Shown piece by piece: positions 20,611-30,250 of a stretch of DNA of 64,000 nt (position 1 is the first letter of the stretch; each line of letters starts with the position of its first letter). The DNA comes from Halovibrio variabilis (GTDB taxonomy: Bacteria; Pseudomonadota; Gammaproteobacteria; Pseudomonadales; Halomonadaceae). The position numbers and the translations under genes are program-made. Location: the NCBI RefSeq assembly GCF_007991175.1, contig NZ_BJXV01000001.1:62001-126000 (forward strand). The letters run 5' to 3'. The notes beneath the pieces are model-generated. The model saw nothing but the letters and a program-made list of their open reading frames with translations. It searched no databases and was not told the origin of the DNA.

Positions 20611-20645
20611 AAAAAGTGGCCTGCGAGAAATCGCAGGCCACTTTT
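20611..20645 (+). terminator. Second copy of the tRNA-Arg-type terminator
   Basis: Stem AAAAAGTGGCCTGCGA / TCGCAGGCCACTTTTT with a GAAA loop. The inner part matches the terminator at 19866-19902; the base of the stem has diverged with compensatory changes. The group II intron remnant begins just after it. Confidence 0.9.
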
Positions 20646-20649
20646 TGTT

Positions 20650-21668
20650 TACCCGGAGAAGCCGGCAAACCAGATCACCTGAAAGAAGGTGGCGTCACCC
20701 CGACGGAAAGGGTAAGGCAATCCGATTGGTAAGGGGGTCACTGGCCAAGGGTGGGTTCTCCGGGGCGCCAGCCGGAAGGAAACCATAGGAGGTCAACGGT
20801 ACACAACACAAGTGAACCTACTTCGGCAGTACAGGTGGGTAAGCGTGCAAAATAGCGCGACTCCCGATGCTCAGTCAGACCTGTGCTGTGCCTGAGGGGG
20901 CAGCGGTCTGACGCTTCGGTGAAGCCGTAGTGAAGTTCCGGCCTGCGAAGCCTGGTAACAGCGTGTAGGACAAAACCGGAACGACTGCTGGCGGAGGTTC
21001 AGCGGGCTAGACAGGGCAGGTGCGAAGGGCGAAAGTCATTAATGAGTAAGACAGCCGTTGATACGGAGGTGGGCGCTGCGTTCACAAGCATTGAAGGAAA
21101 AGCCCTACCAAAAGCAGCCCGTCAGACATGTTGCCATCGCCAAGGCGGATCTGTTCGTTCGCCGTTACCGGCGAGAATGGGTAGTAGACATGGACTTGTC
21201 GAGATGCTTCGACACGTTAAACCGCGACCTGATCATTCGCCAGTTCCATTATCTGGAGGATGTGAAGCTGACAATCAATGCCACTAAGACTCACATCGGC
21301 CACAGCGATGATGGGTCAAGTTCCTGGGCGAGGTGGTCCACACCAAGTACACTCGCATCTAGGTAAAGTAAGGTGGTGAGACTCAGGCAGTAGGTGAAAG
21401 CGTTGATGAGGCGTACTCGAGGTGCAGGGCTAGCGGTGATTATCCGCTAGATGAATCCTGTACTACGGGGCTTTGCCAACTACTTCCGGGTAGCGAACTG
21501 TGATCGGGTGTTGAAGCAGATGATGAGCTGGATCAGGCGGCGTCACCGCTGGCCCATCTGGCGATACCTAATGTCCATCTGCATAGCACCAGCGGAAGGT
21601 AAGCTATCGGATTCAAGTTACCGGGGCTCGAAGAAAGCGGATATGATTCAGTTCAGTTTAGAGAAAAC
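20650..21668 (+). mobile_element. Degenerate group II intron with internally deleted reverse transcriptase
   Basis: The 5' 390 bases (20650-21040) read as intron RNA-domain sequence, ending AAAGTCATTAATGAGTAAG, a common lead-in to intron-encoded proteins. Then 21058-21280 encodes an RT start (QKQPVRHVAIAKADLFVRRY and EWVVDMDLSRCFDTLNRDLI). It jumps straight to a late RT segment (VKLTINATKTH), so the catalytic YADD core is missing. From 21451 the maturase domain appears (MNPVLRGFANYFRVANCDRV, MMSWIRRRHRWPIWRY) in a different frame. I cannot identify domain V. Splicing and mobility are surely lost. It sits directly after a terminator hairpin, the habitual target of group IIC introns, though its class is uncertain. 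Confidence 0.75.
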
Positions 21669-21707
21669 ATTTTGAAGAAGACAGCAGCCCAATTAAAATT
21701 AATATGG

Positions 21708-23645
21708 ATGATGGGCAATAGACGACGGCCGTACCGGCACCCGCAAAACTATCTCGTCCGACAGTGTGTTTTGGCATTTTTTCTATTATTGGGTTGTCTC
21801 TGGACGACGGCCGCTATCTCCGATCCGCTGAGGCTGGGAGAAGATATTCCTTATAGCGTTCTGACAGACCCGCAAGGACAATTATCTCTTGAACAGGCAT
21901 CAGAGCAACTCCAGCAACAGGCACCAACGGAGCGCTCTACTTTTTCTCGTGGCTACGTGGATGATACCTTCTGGCTTCGGTTTGAGTTATCGGAAACCAT
22001 TTTTGCAGGTCAGCCACGCTGGTTGGAGTTAGGGCCAAATTTCGTCGATGACATCCGCCTCTACTATCGGCCGAGAAAATCCGATCAGCCCTGGGATTTA
22101 AAGCAAACGGGTGACTTGCTGCTCGGTCGATCTGATATCGACTATCGCAACCCAGTGTTCGTGCTTTCTCCCCCGGGTAACGGGCGAAGTTATGAAGCAA
22201 TCATTCGTGTACAAAGCAGTAGCACCACTATCCTTAGAGCCAGCCTGTGGGAACCGACCGAGTTTCTGGGCCATGCAAGCCGGTCTACAGCTTTCTGGAG
22301 TTTCTATTTTGGTCTTGCCGCTATTTCCAGCCTGCTCGCCGCCATACTGGCCTTCGTGCTTGGTGGCCGCTTACTCTGGTCAGTTACTGCCTTCTCTATC
22401 ACTTACCTGTTTGTTGCCAGTGTTCAGGGGTATTTGAACTGGTTATCGTCAAATTTGGGCGTGCCGCTTCAGCACTATCTGACCAGTATATTAACGCTCA
22501 CCTCGTATATCGCGTTGCTTTGGTTATGCGTTGAAACTGTCAATATGAAACAGCATCTGCCCTGGGCATATAAGATCATGATGATCTGCTGCGGGTTAAC
22601 GTTACTGCTCCTGGTTCTTATTCCACTCAATCGTTATGGCCTGGCGGTCAAAATACAGGCGCTGTTTTACCTGCCCACCTCCATTACGTTCATTATTTCC
22701 GTGCTATATGTATGGCATTTGGACAACTATCGGTTATCCACCCTGCTGCTCGGTTTGAGCCCATTGATCTGCATCACCGCGAGCATGTTTGGCTTGTTTT
22801 CAGCTTTCGGCTGGATACCCTTTAAGCCTGAAATCTATGTCATCTGGCAATATGCACTGATCGTGAATATGCTGCTGGTCATGGCAATTGCAGTGTATCG
22901 CATCAGAGAAAAGAAGCTGGAAGAGGTTGAAAAACATCAGCTGGCCAGTGAGCTCAAAGCAGAACGCGATGCCAGCTTTCACCAGCGTCAATTCATGGGC
23001 ATGGTCTCGCACGAGTTCAGAACACCGCTGGCGGTCATCTCGGGTAGCCTCGAGAACCTTCGCTATCTGGAGCAAGATAACAGTGACCGAACGCCGCGCT
23101 ATAACAAGATCCAGAGGGCCACGGAAAGGCTCGTACAACTGACCGACAACTGCTTGGCTGATGCCAGGCTGGCAGCCAACGATCTCTACCTGGATCCACA
23201 GCCGGCTAACCTGTTCGACTTGATCGGTTCTTCAGCGGCCCTGGTGCAGCTGTCGGATGACCACCAACTCATCATGACCATAGAGGGCAAGCCGGCCAAT
23301 GAGGTCCACGCGCCGGAGTGTACTGTTATAGTCGATGCCGCACTGATTAGAATTGCGCTTTCGAATGTGATTGATAATGCCGTTAAATATTCGACAGGCG
23401 GCGCTATTCACATAGACTGCAGCCAAAAGGATGGTCGACCCACTGTCAGTATTTTTGACAAGGGGTCAGGAATCAATGAGCAGGATGCCAAACAGATTTT
23501 TGACCGCTATCGCCGCGGAACACAAAGCAAACGGGGGGCGGGACTCGGTCTCTATGTAGCTCGTCAGATTGCTCGCGCCCATGAAGGTGACCTACAACTA
23601 CAAAGTAGTTCTCCGAAAGGCAGCTGTTTCATCTTTTTCTTCTAA
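21708..23645 (+). CDS. 7TM-DISM hybrid-free sensor histidine kinase
   Basis: Membrane sensor kinase of about 645 residues. A signal peptide (VRQCVLAFFLLLGCLWTTAA) leads to a periplasmic 7TMR-DISM extracellular domain (residues ~40-180), then seven hydrophobic segments (~195-400), a short coiled coil, HisKA with FMGMVSHEFRTPLAVISG, and HATPase with N-box LSNVIDNAVKYS, G1 FDKGSGI and G2 GAGLGLYVARQIARAH. There is no receiver domain. The start is uncertain: ATGs at 21708 and 21711 fit, with no clear ribosome site; an upstream TTG at 21672 is less likely. DISM domains are thought to bind carbohydrates or similar ligands. Its response regulator follows 26 bases later. Confidence 0.9.
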   Translation: MMGNRRRPYRHPQNYLVRQCVLAFFLLLGCLWTTAAISDPLRLGEDIPYSVLTDPQGQLSLEQASEQLQQQAPTERSTFSRGYVDDTFWLRFELSETIFAGQPRWLELGPNFVDDIRLYYRPRKSDQPWDLKQTGDLLLGRSDIDYRNPVFVLSPPGNGRSYEAIIRVQSSSTTILRASLWEPTEFLGHASRSTAFWSFYFGLAAISSLLAAILAFVLGGRLLWSVTAFSITYLFVASVQGYLNWLSSNLGVPLQHYLTSILTLTSYIALLWLCVETVNMKQHLPWAYKIMMICCGLTLLLLVLIPLNRYGLAVKIQALFYLPTSITFIISVLYVWHLDNYRLSTLLLGLSPLICITASMFGLFSAFGWIPFKPEIYVIWQYALIVNMLLVMAIAVYRIREKKLEEVEKHQLASELKAERDASFHQRQFMGMVSHEFRTPLAVISGSLENLRYLEQDNSDRTPRYNKIQRATERLVQLTDNCLADARLAANDLYLDPQPANLFDLIGSSAALVQLSDDHQLIMTIEGKPANEVHAPECTVIVDAALIRIALSNVIDNAVKYSTGGAIHIDCSQKDGRPTVSIFDKGSGINEQDAKQIFDRYRRGTQSKRGAGLGLYVARQIARAHEGDLQLQSSSPKGSCFIFFF

Positions 23646-23671
23646 CAAAAAATATGGGAGTCAGTAAATTA

Positions 23672-24388
23672 ATGACAACCAGACAACCTACTATCGCCAT
23701 CATTGAAGACAGCAGCGACCTCCGCGAAGAACTGGTTTTCTTTCTCCAACACCGAAGCTACAACGTTTGGGGCGCGGACAGTGCAGAGAGCTTCTGGAAA
23801 AAGCTGCACCGCAGCCCCGCGGATATTGTGCTGGTTGACCTGGGTTTGCCCGGCGAAGATGGCTTCAGTGTGGTCGAATATCTGGTCGACCTGGGTAATT
23901 TCGGCATGATCATTGTCACCGCTCGCGGCCAACAGCCAGACAAGATTCGTGGCCTGAATCTGGGCGCCGACCTGTATCTGGTCAAACCGATTAACTTTTC
24001 TGAGTTGGCCTCTACTATTCAAGCTCTTTGGCAGCGGCTCCAGCATGAGCAGGAAAGTACGGGAGTAACACATCAGCGAGAGCACGAGGGCGATCATTGG
24101 CGCCTTATCGCCGGCCACCATTGCCTTGCGACGCCCGATGGTAAAACGGTTCAGTTATCACCCCAGGAATATACGCTACTGAGCATACTTGGCCGCTCAC
24201 CCAGTGAGATTTTTGCCAAAGAAGCGCTGCTGGATCTCATGTTTCAATACGAGGAAACGCCAGAACTCCATCGCATTGATGTCATCCTGAGTCGGCTGCG
24301 TAAAAAAGCCAAAAAACATGATATTTCCCTGCCGATTCGCTCCATTTTTGGTAAAGGCCTGGTGTTTGTGGGGCAGATCAAAGAATAA
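23672..24388 (+). CDS. OmpR/PhoB-type response regulator
   Basis: DNA-binding response regulator, 238 residues. The receiver domain has the acidic pair in IIEDSSD, the phosphorylated Asp in VLVDLGLPGEDG, a conserved Thr in IIVTARG and Lys in LYLVKPINFSEL. Residues of about 145-235 form a winged helix (VQLSPQEYTLLSILGRSPSE, then RIDVILSRLRKKAKKHDISL). The start at 23672 is preferred because GGGAG lies 10 bases before it; an ATG at 23654 is in frame. Paired with the upstream kinase, it probably controls the adjacent tpsA/tpsB genes. Confidence 0.92.
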   Translation: MTTRQPTIAIIEDSSDLREELVFFLQHRSYNVWGADSAESFWKKLHRSPADIVLVDLGLPGEDGFSVVEYLVDLGNFGMIIVTARGQQPDKIRGLNLGADLYLVKPINFSELASTIQALWQRLQHEQESTGVTHQREHEGDHWRLIAGHHCLATPDGKTVQLSPQEYTLLSILGRSPSEIFAKEALLDLMFQYEETPELHRIDVILSRLRKKAKKHDISLPIRSIFGKGLVFVGQIKE

Positions 24389-24497
24389 ATGTCAGAAATA
24401 AGCGCCACGCTGAGAGAGTTGAGAGATTTGAGACTGACATCTAACAGCGACATCGCGCACATTTACCTCCGGAAAAAAATAAACGGGGGGCATTGGC

Positions 24498-27400
24498 ATG
24501 AATCGGGTTTATCAAGTTATATGGAACCGAAGCAAAAGGGTCTGGCAGGCTGCATCGGAACTCAGCCATTCAAGTCAGGGTTCATCCAGCGGCGCCGGAA
24601 ATGTCGCCGGGCCACTGAAAACCATATCCGCAGGCGCTTTACTGCTTATTGCCCTCCCCCTACATGCGTCCAACTTACCCAGTGGCGGTACCGTTGTTGA
24701 TGGTCAGGGCAGCATCAACAGCTCAGGCAAGACGCTAACGGTCGACCAAAACAGCCAGAACGTGGCCATCGACTGGCAGGACTTTTCCATCGCCGAAGGG
24801 CATACCGTCAATTTTAACCAGCCAAACGCTCAGGCCGCCGCGCTTAATCGGGTCACGGGTAATAATGTCTCTGAGATCCGGGGTGCCCTCAATGCCAATG
24901 GTCGTGTCTTCCTGGTCAACCCCAACGGTGTGATGTTCAGCCCTACTGCACGGGTCGATGTCGGTGCACTGGTCACCTCCACGCTGGATATTTCCACTGA
25001 AGACTTCATGGCGGGCAACTATCACTTCGAGGGGGCCAGCGCCAACGCCATCGTTAACCAAGGCAATATCACTACTGCGGAAGGCGGTGTCGTCGCGATG
25101 ATCGCCGCTGAAATCATCAACACCGGTAGCATCACTACGCCCCAGGGCAGCACCCTGATGGGCGCTGGCAGCAAGGTGACCCTGGACCTCGGTGGTCCGG
25201 TCAAAATTGAAGTCGAAGAAGCCCTGCTCGACACCTACATCGAGCAGGGTGGTGCCATTCGCGCCAACGGTGGTCTCGTCTACCTCACCGCCAAATCCGC
25301 TGGTGAATTGGCCTCTAGTGTTATCAACCACACCGGCGTCACCGAAGCGCGTACTCTCGCCACTGGCGAAGACGGCCGGATCATGCTGATGGGGGATATG
25401 ACCAGCGGCACCGTGCAAGTCGCAGGCACGCTGGATGCCAGCGCCCCGAATGGCGGCGACGGCGGCTTTATCGAAACCAGTGCAGCCAACGTCAGTATTC
25501 TGGATGAAGCCACTGTGACCACCAAAGCGGATAGCGGTGAAACCGGTGAGTGGTTGATTGATCCGAATGATTACACCGTGGCGGCCATGGGTGGAGATAT
25601 CACCGGCTCAAGCCTTGGCGGTTTGTTGGCAAATAACAACATCACCATTCAAAGCGTTACCGGCACGGACGATACAGAAAATCTTTACGCTACCACTTCA
25701 GGCAATGGCGATATTTTTGTTAATGACGAAGTCACCTGGACCAGCGGAAATACACTGACGTTGCACGCCATTCGTAATATCGAGATCAATTCCACCCTGG
25801 ATGCCAGCGGCGGCTCGGGCGGCAAGCTGGTACTGGAATATGGTCAGGGCGCAGCCACCAATGGCAACACGGCAACCTACAACATCAATGCCCCGGTCAA
25901 TCTGCAAGCGGGTCAAAACTTCAGCACCAAGTTGGGGAACGATGGCGCCCCTGTGGATTACACTGTGATCACTGACTTGGGTGCTGAGGAATCAATCAGT
26001 GGCACCGACCTGCAAGGTATAAGCGGTAATTTGTCAGGAAACTACGCTTTAGGCGCCGATATTGATGCGCAGAGTACGGCAACCTGGAACGCCGATAAAG
26101 GCTGGGCCCCTCTCGGTAATAATTCCACGAAGTTTACCGGAAGGCTAGATGGGCTTGGACACAATGTAGAAAACATCACGATAGATCAGCTAGATGCTGG
26201 TTACGTTGGGCTTTTTGGTGCGACGAATAATGCCCGAATCCAAAATGTCAATTTGCGCAATGTGAATATTAGTGCAGGTGGAGCAAACGCAAACTCTGTC
26301 GGTGGTTTAATCGGTGACGCAATAACCACCCATGTTGAAAACGTCTCTGTATCTGGAACCGTAACCTCTTCTCTCGGCCAGCGAGTTGGCGGATTAATCG
26401 GAAACGCGTTCAATACACATATTGAACGCTCTTCTACCTCAGGGGCTGTGACTGGTGACGGACTAGTCGGCGGCCTGGTTGGGTCTTTAGAGGAGGCTGC
26501 CGATACCGTTCTGAACAGTTCCTCATCAGCAGCCGTGATTGGGCGTAGCGATGTGGGTGGTTTAGTTGGCTCTTCTGTCGGCAGCACTATCCGTAATAGT
26601 TATGCTACGGGTGATGTGGCTGGACCTGATGGTACCACTCCAGAGTATATGGGCGGTTTAGTGGGATATGCGAAAAACAGTATCATCGAACGAACCTATG
26701 CCACTGGCAATGTGAATGGTCTCGATTACACCGGCGGCTTGATAGGACTTGCTAATGGCACGACTATCGACGACAGCTACGCAGTCACTCAAAGCCTTGT
26801 CGGCATGATGCCAGGCGGGCTGGTGGGGGTCTCTAGTAGTGGAACGGTAACTAATTCTTACTGGGATACCACTACATCAGGTACAACCTCCAGTGCCGGC
26901 GGTGAAGGTAAGACCTCAAAGGAAATGCAGGCTAAATCAACTTATGTGGATTGGGATAGCACCATCTGGTCGTTTGCAGACGGGCAAGCAGTGGAAGGCT
27001 ATCAAGTTGGGCTGCCTTCTTTGACGAACGTTACCCGCACCGAAGATCGACAGATAACCACGTTGTTTGAAGGTGGGATGGGAACAGCCGACAATGCCTA
27101 CACCATTATCAACTGGGACCAACTGCAAAACATCAACTACAACACGGATACCTTGACGGGTGGTTACTACTTCGCCTTATTCAATGACTTGGGTATTAGC
27201 ACAACAGGTTACGATGGCCAGGCCAGTACAAGCGCTAACAACAGTACAGGCTGGAATCCGATTGGCAATAGTACTAACAAATTTACCGGTACTTTTGATG
27301 GCTCTGGTTACACCTTGGATTCTTTTGTTATTAACAGAGGTTCGGAGGATTATGTTGGCCTTTTTGGTTACACAAATACCGTAACCATACAGAATCTGGG

Positions 27401-28469
27401 AATAACTAATGCTAATGTTTCAGGGCACTATTACGTGGGCAGTATTGCTGGTGGATTAGATGGCAACCTGAGCAACTCCTACTCATCAGGCTCTGAGGTT
27501 AGCGGCATTGCCGCAGTGGGCGGCATTGCCGGTAGCATTTTTGAAGGCAGCATCAATCAAGTGTACTCGTCTGATTCTGTAACCGGCGAGCGCAACACAG
27601 GTGGGCTTGTTGGCTTAAACCAGTCAGATAAAACCTCGACAATCAGTAATTCCTATTCAACAAGTAACGTTACTGTTGCTTCGGCTACAGACGTAAGTAA
27701 CAGATATATCGGTGGCCTCGTTGGCATCAACAATCAAACCATTACCAACTCTTATGCGTCGGGTGCCATCACCGGAGCTGTAGCCACCAATGTAGGCGGT
27801 TTGATAGGTAGTGGCACGGGAACTGTCGCTCACAGCTACTGGGACACAGAAACATCAGGCCTGGATTCGAGCGCAGGTGGCGAAGGCAAAACCACCGCTG
27901 AGATGCAAGGCCTGGCAACCTTTAATGATGGTTCAGCAGGTTGGAGCATTGAAGAAGATGCGACTCTCGAAGCTAGCAGCCCTGTATTAGCCTGGACGCT
28001 GGGTCGTGATTCTTCAGTTTGGGTGATTGGAACCAAGACGCCAGGGTCGACCGATGGCGGCGGTGGCAATACCGGTGGCGGTGGTAATACCAGTGACGGC
28101 AATACCGGCGGTGGCAATGCCGGTGGCAGTGGTGATACCAGTGGCGGCGGGAATCCCGGCGGTAACGATACCAGCGTTGACAACACTGACCTTGCCAATA
28201 GAGCCTCACGCGTCATTGCCGCACTTCAACAGTCAAATGCTCGCATGGCCGGCGGCAGTCGTCCTGGCGCTGATGTTGGTACCAATGCGTTTTCTTCCAT
28301 GCCGAGTCAGGAAGACCGTCAGTTATCGGGTGGGTTGGAACTGGTCGAGATTGATGGTGCGAGACTGGCGGCACAATCTAGCAGTCGCGATCAATCGGGT
28401 CTTCTCCCCGTGTTCGTAGTGGATGGCGGCATGCAGTTTAACGACACGCAAAATTCCGACGAACAATAA
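24498..28469 (+). CDS. TpsA: filamentous haemagglutinin-like exoprotein with GLUG repeats
   Basis: Large secreted two-partner-secretion protein, 1323 residues, probably an adhesin. Residues 1-25 (MNRVYQVIWNRSKRVWQAAS) form an extended signal peptide region, with the hydrophobic core at about 42-58. The TPS domain spans about 60-310, with VNPNGVMFSP corresponding to the NPNGI motif. Residues of about 560-1130 carry many GLUG-type repeats (VGGLVG, SYATG, YWDT) predicted to form beta-helix. A Gly/Asn/Thr-rich stretch (~1185-1230) precedes the C-terminus; no toxin domain is recognisable. Base composition is lower in GC than the flanking urease and dgc genes. tpsB follows 20 bases later. Confidence 0.93.
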   Translation: MNRVYQVIWNRSKRVWQAASELSHSSQGSSSGAGNVAGPLKTISAGALLLIALPLHASNLPSGGTVVDGQGSINSSGKTLTVDQNSQNVAIDWQDFSIAEGHTVNFNQPNAQAAALNRVTGNNVSEIRGALNANGRVFLVNPNGVMFSPTARVDVGALVTSTLDISTEDFMAGNYHFEGASANAIVNQGNITTAEGGVVAMIAAEIINTGSITTPQGSTLMGAGSKVTLDLGGPVKIEVEEALLDTYIEQGGAIRANGGLVYLTAKSAGELASSVINHTGVTEARTLATGEDGRIMLMGDMTSGTVQVAGTLDASAPNGGDGGFIETSAANVSILDEATVTTKADSGETGEWLIDPNDYTVAAMGGDITGSSLGGLLANNNITIQSVTGTDDTENLYATTSGNGDIFVNDEVTWTSGNTLTLHAIRNIEINSTLDASGGSGGKLVLEYGQGAATNGNTATYNINAPVNLQAGQNFSTKLGNDGAPVDYTVITDLGAEESISGTDLQGISGNLSGNYALGADIDAQSTATWNADKGWAPLGNNSTKFTGRLDGLGHNVENITIDQLDAGYVGLFGATNNARIQNVNLRNVNISAGGANANSVGGLIGDAITTHVENVSVSGTVTSSLGQRVGGLIGNAFNTHIERSSTSGAVTGDGLVGGLVGSLEEAADTVLNSSSSAAVIGRSDVGGLVGSSVGSTIRNSYATGDVAGPDGTTPEYMGGLVGYAKNSIIERTYATGNVNGLDYTGGLIGLANGTTIDDSYAVTQSLVGMMPGGLVGVSSSGTVTNSYWDTTTSGTTSSAGGEGKTSKEMQAKSTYVDWDSTIWSFADGQAVEGYQVGLPSLTNVTRTEDRQITTLFEGGMGTADNAYTIINWDQLQNINYNTDTLTGGYYFALFNDLGISTTGYDGQASTSANNSTGWNPIGNSTNKFTGTFDGSGYTLDSFVINRGSEDYVGLFGYTNTVTIQNLGITNANVSGHYYVGSIAGGLDGNLSNSYSSGSEVSGIAAVGGIAGSIFEGSINQVYSSDSVTGERNTGGLVGLNQSDKTSTISNSYSTSNVTVASATDVSNRYIGGLVGINNQTITNSYASGAITGAVATNVGGLIGSGTGTVAHSYWDTETSGLDSSAGGEGKTTAEMQGLATFNDGSAGWSIEEDATLEASSPVLAWTLGRDSSVWVIGTKTPGSTDGGGGNTGGGGNTSDGNTGGGNAGGSGDTSGGGNPGGNDTSVDNTDLANRASRVIAALQQSNARMAGGSRPGADVGTNAFSSMPSQEDRQLSGGLELVEIDGARLAAQSSSRDQSGLLPVFVVDGGMQFNDTQNSDEQ

Positions 28470-28489
28470 ACGAGCCAGGACGATTGATT

Positions 28490-30127
28490 ATGAAGCTGTT
28501 TGCATTTTCTCCAATGACCGTTGCCATCGCCTTGGCTTCCACCACTTTCTCTTTGCCTGTGTTGGCGCAGCAGGCGCCTGGAGCGGGCCAGATTTACCAA
28601 GAGAGCCAGCGAGACGAGCTTTCACCGACGCAGCCATCCGTAGACATCCGGATCCAGGGTCAGCCGCTTACCGAACGCGATGCGGGCGGTGCCGAGGTTG
28701 ACGTTACTCAGATCGAGTTCACAGACAATACCGCCTTCTCATCTGAGGCGCTGTTAGCCGCCCTGGGCGATGATGTGTTTGAAAATAGCTACGATCTGTC
28801 CGGGCTCCAATCACTGGTCAATCGAGTCAGCGAATTTTACCGGGCCCAGGGCTATCCCTTTGCCCGGGCAATTCTGCCAGCGCAAACGTTAGATAATGGC
28901 ATCCTACAGATTACCGTTATCGAGGGGCGCTATGGCAACGTATCTGCCTCTGGCGATCCCGAGCTGTCCGGTACGGTCGAGCGTTTTTTGCACCCGCTAG
29001 TGCCTGGAGAGATCATTGAATCCTCGGTGTTGGAAAGAACACTGCTGATCGCAGGGGATCTTCCCGGCGTAAACATTGTACCGGTGATGCGCCCTGGCGA
29101 AGTGTATGGCACCGGCAATCTGGATACCCAAGTGGAAGCGGATAACCGGCTCAGTGGCCGCCTGGGTGTCGATAACCATGGCAGCCGTTTCTCTGGTGAG
29201 CATCGCACTCGGGCAGACTTGCAAGTCAACCGCGTGTTGACGGTTGGCGACGAGTTGAACATAGCGGCGATGTATTCCAGCGAGGACACATGGCTCGGCC
29301 AGCTCAGCTACGCTCTGCCGCTGGGATACTCAGGGTTGCGTGGCATGATCGGTTACGATCACACGGATTACACGCTGGGCAAAGGCTTCGAAGGCTATAC
29401 CGGTACCGCCGAGGTATTGTCAGCGGGTTTGAGCTATCCGCTGATCCGCAGCCAGCAAAGCAACCTGAGCCTTACCGCCACTTACCAGCACAAGGACCTG
29501 GATGACAACGTCGACTTCATCGGCTATACCAAAGCCACCGAAAGCCACTCGTTACCGCTGACACTTCAGTTCGACCATCGCGACAAGCTGTTCGGTGGAG
29601 GTATCAGCTATGGCGCCGCTACCCTGACGCCTGGCACGCTGGAAGTGGGCCAGAAAGCGTTTGCTAGTGATGATTATAGATTTACCAGATTGAACCTGGA
29701 TGTAGCGCGGCTGCAAAGGCTCACAACCGATCTGACATTGTTTGGTCGTTTCAGTGGCCAATGGTCGGATCAGAGTGACCTGGATGGTTCTGAAAGTTTC
29801 TATCTCGGCGGCCCCAACGGTGTACGAGCTTTCCCGGTGGGTGAAGGCTCCGACAGCCGAGGCTGGTTGGCTCAGGTAGAGCTGCGTTACAACTTGGGTA
29901 ATGGCCTGAATCCCTATGTGCTTTTTGATGGGGGCCAAACGCCTAACGGCGGCATTGACGAAGGAGACGGCCGCAACATTTCCGGCGCAGGCCTGGGGCT
30001 TCGCATCAACCACGGTGACTGGAATGCGGATCTGGTGTCCGCCTGGAAACTGGATGGGGGCGATGCTCAGTCAGATGGACGCCAGAAGGACCCGCGCGTC
30101 TGGTTCAATGTAGGATACCGTTTCTAA
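28490..30127 (+). CDS. TpsB: outer-membrane two-partner secretion transporter (ShlB/FhaC family)
   Basis: Outer-membrane beta-barrel exporter of the adjacent exoprotein, 545 residues. The signal peptide ends LPVLAQQ. POTRA domains cover about 60-205 (VTQIEFTDNTAFSSEALLAA, FYRAQGYPFARAILPAQTLD, VIEGRYG). The 16-strand barrel with its lid loop follows; VRAFPVGEG is the VRGY-type motif of loop L6, and the protein ends in aromatic GYRF as barrel proteins do. The ATG at 28490 follows AGGA by 10 bases; a TTG at 28484 is in frame. Omp85/TpsB family assignment is firm. Confidence 0.94.
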   Translation: MKLFAFSPMTVAIALASTTFSLPVLAQQAPGAGQIYQESQRDELSPTQPSVDIRIQGQPLTERDAGGAEVDVTQIEFTDNTAFSSEALLAALGDDVFENSYDLSGLQSLVNRVSEFYRAQGYPFARAILPAQTLDNGILQITVIEGRYGNVSASGDPELSGTVERFLHPLVPGEIIESSVLERTLLIAGDLPGVNIVPVMRPGEVYGTGNLDTQVEADNRLSGRLGVDNHGSRFSGEHRTRADLQVNRVLTVGDELNIAAMYSSEDTWLGQLSYALPLGYSGLRGMIGYDHTDYTLGKGFEGYTGTAEVLSAGLSYPLIRSQQSNLSLTATYQHKDLDDNVDFIGYTKATESHSLPLTLQFDHRDKLFGGGISYGAATLTPGTLEVGQKAFASDDYRFTRLNLDVARLQRLTTDLTLFGRFSGQWSDQSDLDGSESFYLGGPNGVRAFPVGEGSDSRGWLAQVELRYNLGNGLNPYVLFDGGQTPNGGIDEGDGRNISGAGLGLRINHGDWNADLVSAWKLDGGDAQSDGRQKDPRVWFNVGYRF

Positions 30128-30250
30128 CTAGATAAGGCGGCAGCACGCAGAGCGGGTTGCCGCAACTCAGTCTTCAGTATATGAAGAAGGGCGGTCTCAA
30201 GTTTCAAGCCCAACGCTTTTCAGCAGCTTTGTCTTCGCTTCTCACAAAAA

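Noticed and set aside
24498..28469. Contact-dependent inhibition (CdiA/CdiB) system
   Set aside because: The exoprotein ends without a recognisable toxin domain or VENN-type motif, and no small immunity gene follows; an adhesin-type TPS pair fits better.
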